A stretch of 64,000 bases of DNA from Pseudodesulfovibrio thermohalotolerans (GTDB lineage: Bacteria > Desulfobacterota > Desulfovibrionia > Desulfovibrionales > Desulfovibrionaceae), in assembly GCF_021353295.2 (NCBI RefSeq), contig NZ_CP120635.1:3308501-3372500 (forward strand), read 5' to 3'. Each line of letters begins with the position of its first letter. Position 1 is the stretch's first letter. Of the stretch, positions 1 to 10,216 are shown piece by piece. The notes below the pieces were generated by a model. The model did no database searches. It saw only the letters and a list, made by a program, of their open reading frames with translations, and was not told the origin of the DNA. The position numbers and the translations under genes are program-made.

Positions 1-815
1 CCTTCGATAATCATGGAGCCGTAGAACACGGCGCGGCCCTGGCGCTCATTCGCGACACAGCGGGCCATGAGCGGGGACTGAGTGGAGTGGAAGCCGGAAA
101 TGGCGCTGCACGAGATGGTGATGAACAGCAGCGGCCAGATGGGCTTGTCGCCGGGGTGCATGTTGTTGAAAGCCAGGTTCGGCAGGACTTCGTGACCGGA
201 GAACATCAGGGCGATGAACAGGGACACGGTCATGGCCAGGAGCAGGAAGCCGAGCAGCGGGTAGATGCGGCCGATGATCTTGTCGATGGGCAGAATGGTC
301 GCCAGGAAGTAGTAGCCGAAGATGGCGATAACCAGCAGGCCGGTGTCGATGCCGGTCAGTCCGTTGAGCAGCTTGGCCGGGGAAAGGACGAAGACCACGC
401 CGACCAGCATGAGCAGGATGAAGGAAAACAAACGCATGACCTGGCGGGCGGACATGCCGAGGTATTCGCCGACCACTTCGGGAATGGACGCGCCGTTGTT
501 GCGCAAGGAAAGCATTCCGGAGAAATAGTCGTGGACCGCGCCGCCGAAGATACAGCCGATGACGATCCAGATCATGGCCACGGGGCCGTAGAGAGCGCCC
601 AGGATGGGGCCGAAAATGGGACCGATGCCCGCGATGTCGAGCACCTGGATAAAGATGAGCTTCCATTTGGGCATGACCATGTAGTCGATGCCGTCGGCCA
701 TGGCCACGGCCGGGGTGACGCGGTTCTCGTCAGAACCGAAGATACGATCCACGAACGTGCCGTAGATGAAATATCCCGCGATGAGCAGGGCTACGCATCC
801 GAAAAAGAAAAGCAT
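1..815 (-). CDS. cstA: CstA-family transporter (partial, C-terminus outside window)
   Basis: This is the first 271 codons of a polytopic membrane protein of the carbon-starvation CstA/BtsT family, which imports pyruvate or peptides. The ATG at 813-815 is preceded by GGAGG. The protein begins with a hydrophobic helix and continues through several membrane segments. The segment GFHSTQSPLMARC near residue 243 is a family hallmark. The gene runs off the left edge, so the C-terminal part is missing here. It lies 136 bp downstream of lytS on the same strand, which suggests that the sensor pair controls it, as BtsSR controls BtsT in E. coli. The substrate is inferred only from the family and its neighbours. 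Confidence 0.9.
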   Translation of the reverse strand, partial: MLFFFGCVALLIAGYFIYGTFVDRIFGSDENRVTPAVAMADGIDYMVMPKWKLIFIQVLDIAGIGPIFGPILGALYGPVAMIWIVIGCIFGGAVHDYFSGMLSLRNNGASIPEVVGEYLGMSARQVMRLFSFILLMLVGVVFVLSPAKLLNGLTGIDTGLLVIAIFGYYFLATILPIDKIIGRIYPLLGFLLLAMTVSLFIALMFSGHEVLPNLAFNNMHPGDKPIWPLLFITISCSAISGFHSTQSPLMARCVANERQGRAVFYGSMIIE

Positions 816-951
816 GTTTCACAACCTCCGATGAAAAGTTACGCCGCCGAGCGGCGACTTCCTTTTAGGAGGTTTCGGGAGGAGAATGCGACGGTTCCCG
901 TCGGAACCGACCGTTTCGGAGTCTGAACAGACGTATACCCGGTTCGAATGG

Positions 952-2652
952 TCAGCGCCGGTCGGGCACCTGAAGCACGATGGTGGTACCCTTGCCGGGA
1001 ACGCTGTCCACTTTTGGCGCGAACTGGCGGCCGTAGATGTGCTCCATGCGGCTCAGGCAGTTGCGCATACCGATGCCGCCGGTGGCCGAATCGGCGCACT
1101 CGGGATTGAGGACCCGGTCGAGGGTGGCGCGGTCCATGCCCACGCCGTCATCGGCCACGCGGATTTCGAGATGCCCGTTCTCGCGCCGCGCGCTGACCCT
1201 GACCATGCCGCCCCGCTCCCGGCCGAGCACGCCGTGCCGGATCGCGTTCTCCACCAGGGGCTGGATAATCAGCGGCGGGATGGGCCAGTTGCCGCACCCG
1301 TCCTCGACCTCCGCCTCCACCTGGATGCGGTCGCCGAAGCGGGCCTTCTCGATGGCCAGATAGGAGCGTACCTGCTCCAACTCCTCGCTCAGGGGAATGA
1401 ACCCCCGGCTCAGGTCCAGGTTGCGGCGCATATACAGGGACAAATCCATGAGCAGATCTCTGGCCCGCTCGGAATTGGTCCGGCAGAACGAGGCGATGGT
1501 GTTCAAAGAGTTGAACAGAAAATGGGGGTTGATCTGGGCGTGCAGCCTGCGGATTTCCGCGTGGGCCAGCATCTGCTCCTTGATCTGGATGTCCTCCAGC
1601 TCCACCTGGGTGGAAAAGAGATTGGCCAGCCCGTTGGCCACCTCGAAGAGGGTGGCGTTGAGCGGCCGCTCGCGGCTGCCGTAGAACTTGAGGGTGCCGA
1701 CGATCTCGTCATTTTTCTTGAGCGGAACGATGATGGCCGACGTCATGGGGCAGTCGGCCTGGTTGCAGCCGATGGCCTCCGCGCTGTGAAGGAATGTGGG
1801 CCTGCCCGTCCTGACGACCTCCCGCGTGGCGGTGGTGCGGATTTCCCGTCCGGGCAAATGGTGATCGGCCCCGGCTCCCACGTGGGCCAACACGTCCCGG
1901 GTGTCGGTGATGGCCACCGCGGCCACGCCCACCCGGGTGAATATGATCTCGGCAGTGGCCGCCGCAGTCTCGGGCGAAAGCCCCATGCGCAGATAACTGA
2001 CGGCCATGTTGGCGATGTCCAGGATGATCTGGGCGTGCAGGGACTCGCGCCGGTCGCGGTCGCGGGAAAAAAGATTGATAACCTCCACGAACAAGGCCGC
2101 GCCAAAGGCGTTGACCAGGAGCATGGGCGGGGCGATGAGCTTGACCAGCTCCCACGCTTCGGGGAACGGCCTGGACATGAGCAACAGCAGCCCCATGTGC
2201 ATGGCCTCGCCCGCCAGGGCCAGGACAGAGGCCGCCCGCCAATTCAGGGCCGCCGCGCCGTATCTCCAGGCCACCATGCCGGCCGCGAATCCCTCCAGAG
2301 CCGTGGCGATGCCGCAGGGATACGCGCTGAACCCGTGCAGATCGAAGGCGATGCGGTGCACTCCGGCGATCAGCCCCGCGCCGATGCCCACCACGGGACC
2401 GCCGAACAGGCCGCCCGAGATGACCACCATCGCCCGCAGGTTGGCCACGGAGTCGAAGACCGCGTTGCCGGTGTAGGTGCCGAGGATACCGAGCAGCCCG
2501 AAAAGGACGGTCACCAGAACCGTGCGCAACCGGCTGCTCCCGCCGGTGAACTGCATGTGCCGCACGGGCATGATGGTCAGGAACAGAAGGACCACGCCCA
2601 CCATGAGGCCGAACCGCTCGGCCAGAATCAAAATAATTTCAAAGGTGTTCAC
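952..2652 (-). CDS. LytS-type sensor histidine kinase
   Basis: A 566-residue membrane sensor kinase starting at a GTG with GGGAG six bases upstream. Residues 1 to about 195 hold the hydrophobic 5TMR-LYT-type membrane domain. A GAF-like segment follows (about 215-350). The His-kinase region has HAQINPHFLFNSLNTI at 371-386, with H377 the likely phosphorylated histidine, and a C-terminal HATPase with the N-box in IIQPLVENAIRHG. The response regulator gene ends 9 bp upstream, so the two are co-transcribed. BtsS of E. coli, which senses pyruvate, has the same architecture and also neighbours a CstA-family transporter. The ligand here is inferred. Confidence 0.92.
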   Translation of the reverse strand: MNTFEIILILAERFGLMVGVVLLFLTIMPVRHMQFTGGSSRLRTVLVTVLFGLLGILGTYTGNAVFDSVANLRAMVVISGGLFGGPVVGIGAGLIAGVHRIAFDLHGFSAYPCGIATALEGFAAGMVAWRYGAAALNWRAASVLALAGEAMHMGLLLLMSRPFPEAWELVKLIAPPMLLVNAFGAALFVEVINLFSRDRDRRESLHAQIILDIANMAVSYLRMGLSPETAAATAEIIFTRVGVAAVAITDTRDVLAHVGAGADHHLPGREIRTTATREVVRTGRPTFLHSAEAIGCNQADCPMTSAIIVPLKKNDEIVGTLKFYGSRERPLNATLFEVANGLANLFSTQVELEDIQIKEQMLAHAEIRRLHAQINPHFLFNSLNTIASFCRTNSERARDLLMDLSLYMRRNLDLSRGFIPLSEELEQVRSYLAIEKARFGDRIQVEAEVEDGCGNWPIPPLIIQPLVENAIRHGVLGRERGGMVRVSARRENGHLEIRVADDGVGMDRATLDRVLNPECADSATGGIGMRNCLSRMEHIYGRQFAPKVDSVPGKGTTIVLQVPDRR

Positions 2653-2661
2653 GGAGTCTCC

Positions 2662-3441
2662 CTACAGTTCCATGGCGTCCTTGAAGGCCCGCACCCGAGC
2701 CTTGCTGACGGTGATCTCGGTCTCGGCCCGGTCGCTCATGGTCAGAACGTATTTGCCGTTGAACCACGGCGCGTAGGTCCGCACCAGGGCGAGGTTGACC
2801 AACTGGGACCTGTTGGCCCGAAAAAAGGGGAATCCCTCCAGACGCTCTTCCAGGCGGTCCAGGGTCGCGTCGCAGGCGCAGGGGTAGAGGTTGTCGCGCG
2901 TCCCGGCGTGGACCCTGCGGTTCTCGTAATTGAAATAGACGATCTCCCTGGGGCTCAGGAGGATGTTGCGGCCCCCGTGCTCCACGCTGATGCGCGTCAC
3001 GCCAGGCTTGATGCCCGCGCCCGCCAGCAGCCTGCGCAAGACTTCGCTCGATTCCCTGGTCTCGCTGGCCTCCAGCCGCTTGCGCACCCGGTCGAGGCTG
3101 TCCGCCAGCCGCCGGGTGTCCACGGGCTTGAGGATGTAGTCCACCGCGTTCTCCTCGAAGGCGCGAATGGCGTACTCGTCGAAGGCGGTGACAAAGATCA
3201 CCAGAGGATGCCGCTCCATGGCCATGACGTCCCTGAGCACCGAAAACCCGTCCCGGCCGGGCATCTGGATGTCCAGAAAGACCAGGTCGGGCTGCTTGAC
3301 GGCGATGGCCTCGACCGCGTCGGCGGCATTGCCCGCAATGCCCACCACGTCAATGTCCGCGTGCGACGAGAGCAGGTAGTTGAGCTCGTCCTGAGCCGGA
3401 AGCTCGTCGTCCACCAGTATGGTTCGTATGACATTGTTCAT
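2662..3441 (-). CDS. LytTR-family response regulator
   Basis: A 259-residue response regulator. The start at 3441 (MNNVIRTILVDDE) has AGGA six bases upstream; longer readings lack a ribosome site. The receiver domain occupies about 1-125, with acidic residues D11/D12, phosphoacceptor D57 in FLDIQMPGRDG and K105 in YILKP. The C-terminal LytTR DNA-binding domain spans about 150-255, with the typical ILLSPREIVYFNYENRRV core. It is the first gene of a lytR-lytS-cstA unit. BtsR/YpdB-type regulators commonly activate an adjacent transporter gene, and the 136-bp gap before the transporter is the natural place for such a site. The exact site was not identified. Confidence 0.92.
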   Translation of the reverse strand: MNNVIRTILVDDELPAQDELNYLLSSHADIDVVGIAGNAADAVEAIAVKQPDLVFLDIQMPGRDGFSVLRDVMAMERHPLVIFVTAFDEYAIRAFEENAVDYILKPVDTRRLADSLDRVRKRLEASETRESSEVLRRLLAGAGIKPGVTRISVEHGGRNILLSPREIVYFNYENRRVHAGTRDNLYPCACDATLDRLEERLEGFPFFRANRSQLVNLALVRTYAPWFNGKYVLTMSDRAETEITVSKARVRAFKDAMEL

Positions 3442-3504
3442 AATCATTCCTACGTGTGGCTTGCAAAAACGAAGTAAGGCATGGGGGCGCGCTTGGCAAG
3501 GCCG

Positions 3505-3533
3505 CAAAAAAGCCGCTCGGGGAGCGGCTTTTT
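3505..3533 (-). terminator. Rho-independent terminator after lepB
   Basis: An 8-bp stem (AGCCGCTC/GAGCGGCT) with a 3-nt loop is flanked by A-runs on the left and T-runs on the right. Read on the minus strand it lies 20 bp past the lepB stop and ends in a U-run. It also has a U-run in the other direction, so it could be bidirectional. Confidence 0.8.
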
Positions 3534-3553
3534 CATTGATGCGGCATGTGGGT

Positions 3554-4174
3554 CTAGTTCAGCAGGGTTCCGATCCGGTTGAACCGGATATCGGTGACGG
3601 AGCCCCAGGACCAGTAAATGACCAGGGCCTTGCCGACGATCTTGCTGCGCTTGACCGGCCCCCACCAGCGGGAGTCGTAGGAGCCTTCGCGGTTGTCGCC
3701 CATGACAAAGTACTCGCCCTGCGGGATGACCACCGGGCCGAAGTTGTCACGCACGGGCAGGGTGTCGGCCTTGGTATGGAGCACGTAGGGCTCATCCAGG
3801 GCGCGACCGTTGATGTAGACCACTTTATTGCGCACTTCCAGGGTCTCGCCCGGCAGGCCGATGACCCGCTTGATGAAGTCCTTGGACTCGTCCTCCGGGA
3901 ACAGGAAGACGACGATGTCGCCGCGCTGCGGGTCGCCGGTCTTCATCAGCACCTTGCCGTCGGTGGTGTCGAGCCAGAGATTGGAAGGCAGGCGGACGTC
4001 GTAGGCGAACTTGGAGACCAGCAGGTGGTCGCCGATCTGCAGGGTCTCAAGCATGGACCCGGACGGAATCTTGAACGCCTGGACGATGAAGGCCCGGATG
4101 ACAAAGGCCAGAAGAAGGGCCACGACAATGGCCTCAAGGGTATCACGAAAAGATTTGAGCGAGCTTTGAGTCAT
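3554..4174 (-). CDS. lepB: Signal peptidase I
   Basis: A 206-residue membrane peptidase that removes signal peptides from exported proteins. One N-terminal membrane segment (about 13-32) precedes the catalytic box IPSGSML, with nucleophile S40. The general base is K102 in DFIKRVIGLPGE, and the family box GDNREGSYDSRWWG is present. The length fits single-spanning S26A peptidases. The ATG at 4172-4174 follows AAGGAATCCC. The gene lies 24 bp downstream of lepA, the classical lepA-lepB pairing. Confidence 0.96.
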   Translation of the reverse strand: MTQSSLKSFRDTLEAIVVALLLAFVIRAFIVQAFKIPSGSMLETLQIGDHLLVSKFAYDVRLPSNLWLDTTDGKVLMKTGDPQRGDIVVFLFPEDESKDFIKRVIGLPGETLEVRNKVVYINGRALDEPYVLHTKADTLPVRDNFGPVVIPQGEYFVMGDNREGSYDSRWWGPVKRSKIVGKALVIYWSWGSVTDIRFNRIGTLLN

Positions 4175-4198
4175 GGGATTCCTTGTTGGATGCGCCGA

Positions 4199-6004
<1,806 letters not shown>

Positions 6005-6359
6005 AATTTCCATTCTATAGGGAATTTACCGCCGGACAAGGCGTTAGACCCCGTCCGTGGGGCTGGAATGGTCTTGTAAGGCATTTGCATCCGCTTGTCT
6101 AATATATATAGGTGATGATCCCCGACATCCGGCGGCCAAACAAGGCTGCCAGACCGGAGAAAAGACGCCGCAAGGCCGAGATCCACGCCCGCCGCCCGCA
6201 GGAACCGCCATGGTTGGCGGACAAATTTGCAAAGGACCTGCCGATTCCGAACTCCCTCTTGTTGCCGGACTCACGAAGTGCTATGTTCGCCATAAACAGC
6301 ATGAATGCCCGGAGCGCGGGAGAAAAGAAACCGGGCACATTGTGCAAGGAGTCTTCAAA
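6005..6359. other. Divergent gap between lepA and cfa
   Basis: A 355-bp stretch without a supported gene. An AT-rich TATATATA run near 6103-6112 could belong to the lepA promoter on the minus strand, but no matching -35 box was found. A candidate cfa promoter is listed separately. The open frame running through the gap into cfa lacks an internal ribosome site and is not used. Confidence 0.6.
6259..6287 (+). promoter_or_regulatory. Candidate sigma-70 promoter for cfa
   Basis: TTGTTG and TATGTT separated by 17 bp, about 70 bp upstream of the cfa start. The match is moderate and based on spacing and hexamers only. Confidence 0.4.
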
Positions 6360-7514
6360 ATGTCTGCAAGCAGAGCGATCCTGGCCGACCTGCTGACGGA
6401 GGCCGGCGTGGCGGTGGACGGCGATCATCCATGGGACATCAAGGTTTCGGACGAACGCCTCTTCCATGACATCCTTCTCAGGAAGAACCTGGGACTCGGC
6501 GAGGGGTACATGCGCGGGTGGTGGAACTGCGAGCGCGTGGACGAATTCATCTTCCGCGTGCTTAAAACCGGAGCGGAGGAACGAGTGCGCGACTCCTGGC
6601 GACTCTTGGCCAAGGCCCTGCCCGCCCTGCTCCTCAACATGCAAAGCCTGTCGCGCGCCCGCGTTGTGGCCAAACGGCATTACGACCTGGGCAACGACCT
6701 GTTCGAGGGATTCCTCGACCCGTACATGCAGTACAGTTGCGCCTACTTCAAAGGCATGGACGGCTGCGCGGACCCGCTGTCCGACGACAAGTCGTCCCGG
6801 GACCTAGAAGAGGCGCAACGGGCCAAAATGCGCCTCATCTGTGAAAAGCTGGAGCTTGCGCCCGGTGACCGGGTCCTCGATATCGGCTGCGGGTGGGGCG
6901 GACTGGCCCGGTTCATGGTCGAGGAGCGTGGCTGTAAAGTGGTGGGCGTCAACATCTCCAAACGGCAAATAGAATTCGCCCGCGACTTCTGCGCCGGGCT
7001 GCCCGTGGAGATTCGCGAAACAGACTACCGGCTGCTAAACGAACCCTTCGACAAAATCGTGTCCGTGGGCATGTTCGAGCATGTGGGCCCACGGAACTAC
7101 GGCGAATTCATGGATACCGTGGCCCGCTGCCTCAAGCCGAACGGCCTGTTCCTGCTCCACACCATCGGGGGCAACACCACCAGCCGAAGCATCGACCCGT
7201 GGATTTCCACCTACATCTTCCCCAACGGCTGCCTGCCCTCCGTCGCTCAGGTCTCACGGGCCTCGGAATCGCACTTCGTCATGGAGGACCTCCACAACTT
7301 CGGCCCCTTCTACGACCGCACCCTCTTGTGCTGGCTGCGCAACTTCCGCCGCTCCTGGCCGAAACTGCGCGGCAAATACGGCGACCGCTTCAGACGAATG
7401 TGGGAATATTATCTCCAATCCTGCGCGGGCGCGTTCCGGGCAAGGGACATCCAACTGTGGCAGTTCGTGTTCTCTCCCGCCGGCAGACGGCAGCCGGAAT
7501 GCAGGATGGGGTAG
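6360..7514 (+). CDS. cfa: Cyclopropane-fatty-acyl-phospholipid synthase
   Basis: A 384-residue SAM-dependent enzyme that adds a methylene bridge to unsaturated acyl chains of membrane lipids. The SAM-binding motif VLDIGCGWGG is at residues 172-181. The family segment RHYDLGNDLFEGFLDPYMQYSCAYF lies just before it. The C-terminal half has FVMEDLHNFGPFYDRTLL and ends near WQFVFSP, as in E. coli Cfa (382 residues). The ATG at 6360 follows AAGGAG by eight bases; the open frame extends 101 codons further upstream without a ribosome site, so the shorter start is preferred. Confidence 0.95.
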   Translation: MSASRAILADLLTEAGVAVDGDHPWDIKVSDERLFHDILLRKNLGLGEGYMRGWWNCERVDEFIFRVLKTGAEERVRDSWRLLAKALPALLLNMQSLSRARVVAKRHYDLGNDLFEGFLDPYMQYSCAYFKGMDGCADPLSDDKSSRDLEEAQRAKMRLICEKLELAPGDRVLDIGCGWGGLARFMVEERGCKVVGVNISKRQIEFARDFCAGLPVEIRETDYRLLNEPFDKIVSVGMFEHVGPRNYGEFMDTVARCLKPNGLFLLHTIGGNTTSRSIDPWISTYIFPNGCLPSVAQVSRASESHFVMEDLHNFGPFYDRTLLCWLRNFRRSWPKLRGKYGDRFRRMWEYYLQSCAGAFRARDIQLWQFVFSPAGRRQPECRMG

Positions 7515-7574
7515 CGCGGGTCCCAGGCCGGGGAGAGAAATCAGGTGAGGAAGCCGCCTTCGACGGATTGGTCC

Positions 7575-7623
7575 GATGATTTCGCCTCTGGCGGCCAAAG
7601 GGTCATAACCCTTTGGAAACCCC
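7575..7623 (+). repeat. Dispersed intergenic repeat, copy A
   Basis: Begins GATGATTTCGCCTCTGGCGG and continues with an A/GGG run that pairs with the following CCCTTT. The same opening recurs at 14067 (+) and, reverse-complemented, at 7771-7814. It is a short palindromic element between genes. Confidence 0.5.
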
Positions 7624-7696
7624 TTCTCGCCTTCGGCGGAAACAACCATTAAAGGAGTTGCGGCCAACCGCCCTTCCGGAAGTTCATACCACGCAA

Positions 7697-7729
7697 AACG
7701 CCCCGAAACCGTCATGGTTTCGGGGCGTT
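7697..7729 (+). terminator. Strong hairpin terminator after cfa
   Basis: A perfect 14-bp stem (arms 7697-7710 and 7716-7729) with a 5-nt loop, followed by TTCTTATTA. It lies about 180 bp past the cfa stop. The U-run is interrupted, so efficiency is uncertain. Confidence 0.6.
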
Positions 7730-7770
7730 CTTATTACACACACAACACACCGCCCTTCAGGGCGGCAACA

Positions 7771-7814
7771 GGGTTGCAAGGGGCACGCCCCTTGCCCGCC
7801 GGAGGCAAAATCAC
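7771..7814 (-). repeat. Dispersed intergenic repeat, copy C (inverted)
   Basis: On the minus strand this reads GATTTTGCCTCCGGCGGGCA followed by a GGGGC-GCCCC palindrome. It is the same element type as copies at 7575 and 14067, in opposite orientation. Confidence 0.5.
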
Positions 7815-7881
7815 CCGTCAAATCAGCCGCAGGCGGCTTCAAAATCTGATTTCAACAACCCAAAGACACTGATCGCCAAAA

Positions 7882-8370
7882 CTATTTCAGCAGCCCGTCG
7901 ATCCGCTCGGTGATGAACGCCTGGATTTCGGCCAGTTGTTCCTCGGTGACGGTCCGCACGGTCTTGGTCTTTTCGGCGATGTCCTCTTCACTCAGGCCGC
8001 TCATCATGCCGATGGTGAACTCGTCCACTTCCTCGTCGGCGGGCACCAGGCCGCAACCGCCCACGCCGCCGACGACTTCGCCGTCCACAACCACGGGCAC
8101 GCTCACGCGGACCATGCCGCCGTCGCAATACTCGACGAACGGCTCACCCTTCTTGAGCAGTTGGGTGAACATCTGCCCGGCCGTGGCGCAGATGGCGCCG
8201 AACCCTTTGTCGTCGTCGCGAATGGCCCGGCACAGGTCGTTGCCCCAGGTGTTGCCGAGCAGACGATGGCCGTCGCCGTCCATGATGTCGGCATTCAGGC
8301 CGAAGCGGTCGTGCAGTTCCTGCTGCAACCGGGCCAGTTCCTCTTCCGATACGAGATCCTTGAGCGTCAT
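7882..8370 (-). CDS. Stand-alone PocR-type sensory domain protein
   Basis: A 162-residue soluble protein consisting of little more than one PocR-like ligand-binding domain. The start at 8370 has AAGGAAG five bases upstream. Cysteines at 47, 61, 82 and 106 (DLCRAI, AICATAG, EYCDGG, GGCGLV) are spaced as in PocR domains. PocR regulators respond to small metabolites in propanediol/cobalamin control, but this protein has no DNA-binding or output domain, so it probably acts through a partner. It diverges from the yitT-SAM hydrolase-cobS operon, and cobalamin synthesis there makes a link conceivable. That link is inferred. Confidence 0.7.
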   Translation of the reverse strand: MTLKDLVSEEELARLQQELHDRFGLNADIMDGDGHRLLGNTWGNDLCRAIRDDDKGFGAICATAGQMFTQLLKKGEPFVEYCDGGMVRVSVPVVVDGEVVGGVGGCGLVPADEEVDEFTIGMMSGLSEEDIAEKTKTVRTVTEEQLAEIQAFITERIDGLLK

Positions 8371-8514
8371 GAAAAACTTCCTTAAGGCGTTGTTCCGGGA
8401 AAAATCCCCACCTCGTTTACAGGGAATCGGTACGGTCCGCAAGTAACGGGCGACCTCCGTTTTTTGGTTTTCACCCTCCGCAAAACCCGCTAGAACATGT
8501 GGCGGAGAACGACT

Positions 8515-9390
8515 ATGACCAATACCTTCAAGGACAAACTGCGCGGCATGACCTTCGGAGTGCCGTGGAACATCGCCCTGCTGACCCTGGGCTCATTTCT
8601 CATCGCCTTCTCGGTCAAGGCCATCGCCGTGCCGCACGGCCTGCTGACCGGCGGCATGTCCGGCATCTCGCTGCTGTGCTACTACGCCTTCGGCGGGCTG
8701 ACCACGGGCCAATGGTACTTCGCCCTGAACCTGCCCGTGTTCATCCTGGGCTGGGTATTCGTCAGCAAGCGATTCTTTTTCTATTCACTATACGGGATGG
8801 TCATCTCATCGGTCTTCATCGACGTCATCCCCTACTCCCTGCACATGGACGACATCTGGCTGGCGGTCATCACCGGCGGCGGGATCATGGGCGCGGGCGT
8901 GGGCATCGCCCTGCGCTCGCTCGGCTCCACCGGCGGATCGGACATCCTGGCCGTGATCTGCAAGGAAAAGTTCAACATGTCCATGGGCTCCTTCGAATTC
9001 TGGTTCAACATGATCGGTTTCGTGGCGGGCTTCGTCTATCTGGACATGAACATCGTTTTCTACTCCATCGCCATGACCTTCGTCATCGCCTTCGGCATCG
9101 AGTACGTGCTGGGCATGTTCTCGGAGCGCAAGATGGTCATGATCGTCTCGGAGCATCACGCCGCCATCAACGCGGCCATCCTGACCGACCTGGACCGGGG
9201 CGTGACCATTCTGGAAGGAACCGGCGGATACACGGGAGAAGAGCGCAAGGTGGTCATGACCATGGTTTCGTCCATCCAGCTCAAGGAGCTTGAGGAGCTG
9301 GTCTACACCATCGACCCGGACGCGTTTTTCATCATGGGCTCCGGCTTTCACGTCCAGGGCCAGGGATTCTCGTCAAGAAAGGTGTACTAG
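8515..9390 (+). CDS. YitT-family membrane protein (DUF161/DUF2179)
   Basis: A 291-residue polytopic protein. Five or so membrane segments (about 15-200) include GLLTGGMSGISLLCYY and GSTGGSDILAVI, which are typical YitT motifs. A C-terminal soluble DUF2179 domain (about 205-285) includes RGVTILEGTGGYTGEERKV. The start at 8515 is favoured over one six codons upstream because GGAG lies seven bases before it. The stop codon abuts the next ATG, so the three genes 8515-10948 form one operon. The transported substrate is unknown. Confidence 0.88.
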   Translation: MTNTFKDKLRGMTFGVPWNIALLTLGSFLIAFSVKAIAVPHGLLTGGMSGISLLCYYAFGGLTTGQWYFALNLPVFILGWVFVSKRFFFYSLYGMVISSVFIDVIPYSLHMDDIWLAVITGGGIMGAGVGIALRSLGSTGGSDILAVICKEKFNMSMGSFEFWFNMIGFVAGFVYLDMNIVFYSIAMTFVIAFGIEYVLGMFSERKMVMIVSEHHAAINAAILTDLDRGVTILEGTGGYTGEERKVVMTMVSSIQLKELEELVYTIDPDAFFIMGSGFHVQGQGFSSRKVY

Positions 9391-10215
9391 ATGATCTTTG
9401 CCGCCGAAAAGAAAGGCGCCCCGCCGCCCCGGACCATCGGTCTGATTTCAGACTTCGGCCTGACCGACCCTTACGTGGGCCAGGTCAAGGCGGTCCTGGC
9501 GCGCAAGGCTCCCAACTGCCCGGTGGTGGACATCTCCCACAACGTGGTCCCCTTCAACGTGGCCCAGGCCGGATTCTTCCTGGCCGCCAGCTACGAACAT
9601 TTCCCGACGGACGCCGTCATCCTCGCCGTGGTGGACCCGGGCGTGGGCACGGACCGGCGCATCGCCTGCCTCCAGATAGGCAACCGGCTGCTGGTGGCCC
9701 CGGACAACGGGCTGCTCACCCTGGCCCTGAACCGCGCCTGGTCCGATGTGCGCGCCTTCGACCTGTCCAGGGCCATGGACGCGCCCGAAAAGGTCTCGCA
9801 CACCTTCCACGGCCGGGACGTCTTCGCCCCGCTGGCCGCATGGCTCGCCCTGGGCGGCAGGCCCGAGGGCATCGGGCCGGAAATCGACCCGGCCGACCTG
9901 GTCACACGCACCTGGTCCCAGCCCGAGTTCGGGCCCGGCAGGGTTCGCGCCCACGTGCTGCACATAGACCGTTTCGGCAACTGCGTGCTCAACCTGGAAG
10001 CGGGCGGCATGGGCTCCCCCGAAGGGTTGCGCATGGAATCCCCGGCGGGCGGGCCGCTGGCCTACGCGACGCGGTACGCGGACATGCCCGAGGGTGAACC
10101 CGGCCTGCTCGAAGGCAGCCAGGGATTTCTTGAACTCGCCGTGAACCAACGGTCCGCGGCCAAGCGTTTCGGCCTGTCCATGGGCGACCCCGTGGAACTG
10201 GCCTGGGAGGCATGA
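9391..10215 (+). CDS. SAM hydrolase / hydroxide adenosyltransferase (DUF62)
   Basis: A 274-residue enzyme of the fluorinase-like DUF62 family, which cleaves S-adenosylmethionine to adenosine and methionine. Family features visible are LISDFGLTDPYVGQVKA near the N-terminus, DISHNVVPFNV, VVDPGVGT, and PDNGLLTLAL; FHGRDVFAPLAA follows. The ATG directly follows the stop of the preceding gene and two bases separate it from cobS, so expression is coupled. The physiological purpose of the family is unclear. Lying upstream of a cobalamin gene is suggestive but not diagnostic. Confidence 0.88.
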   Translation: MIFAAEKKGAPPPRTIGLISDFGLTDPYVGQVKAVLARKAPNCPVVDISHNVVPFNVAQAGFFLAASYEHFPTDAVILAVVDPGVGTDRRIACLQIGNRLLVAPDNGLLTLALNRAWSDVRAFDLSRAMDAPEKVSHTFHGRDVFAPLAAWLALGGRPEGIGPEIDPADLVTRTWSQPEFGPGRVRAHVLHIDRFGNCVLNLEAGGMGSPEGLRMESPAGGPLAYATRYADMPEGEPGLLEGSQGFLELAVNQRSAAKRFGLSMGDPVELAWEA

Positions 10216-10216
10216 C

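Noticed and set aside
886..3477. An 863-residue open frame opposite lytS/lytR on the plus strand
   Set aside because: It is low in complexity (His/Gly/Asp-rich shadow), has no ribosome site and lies across well-supported genes.
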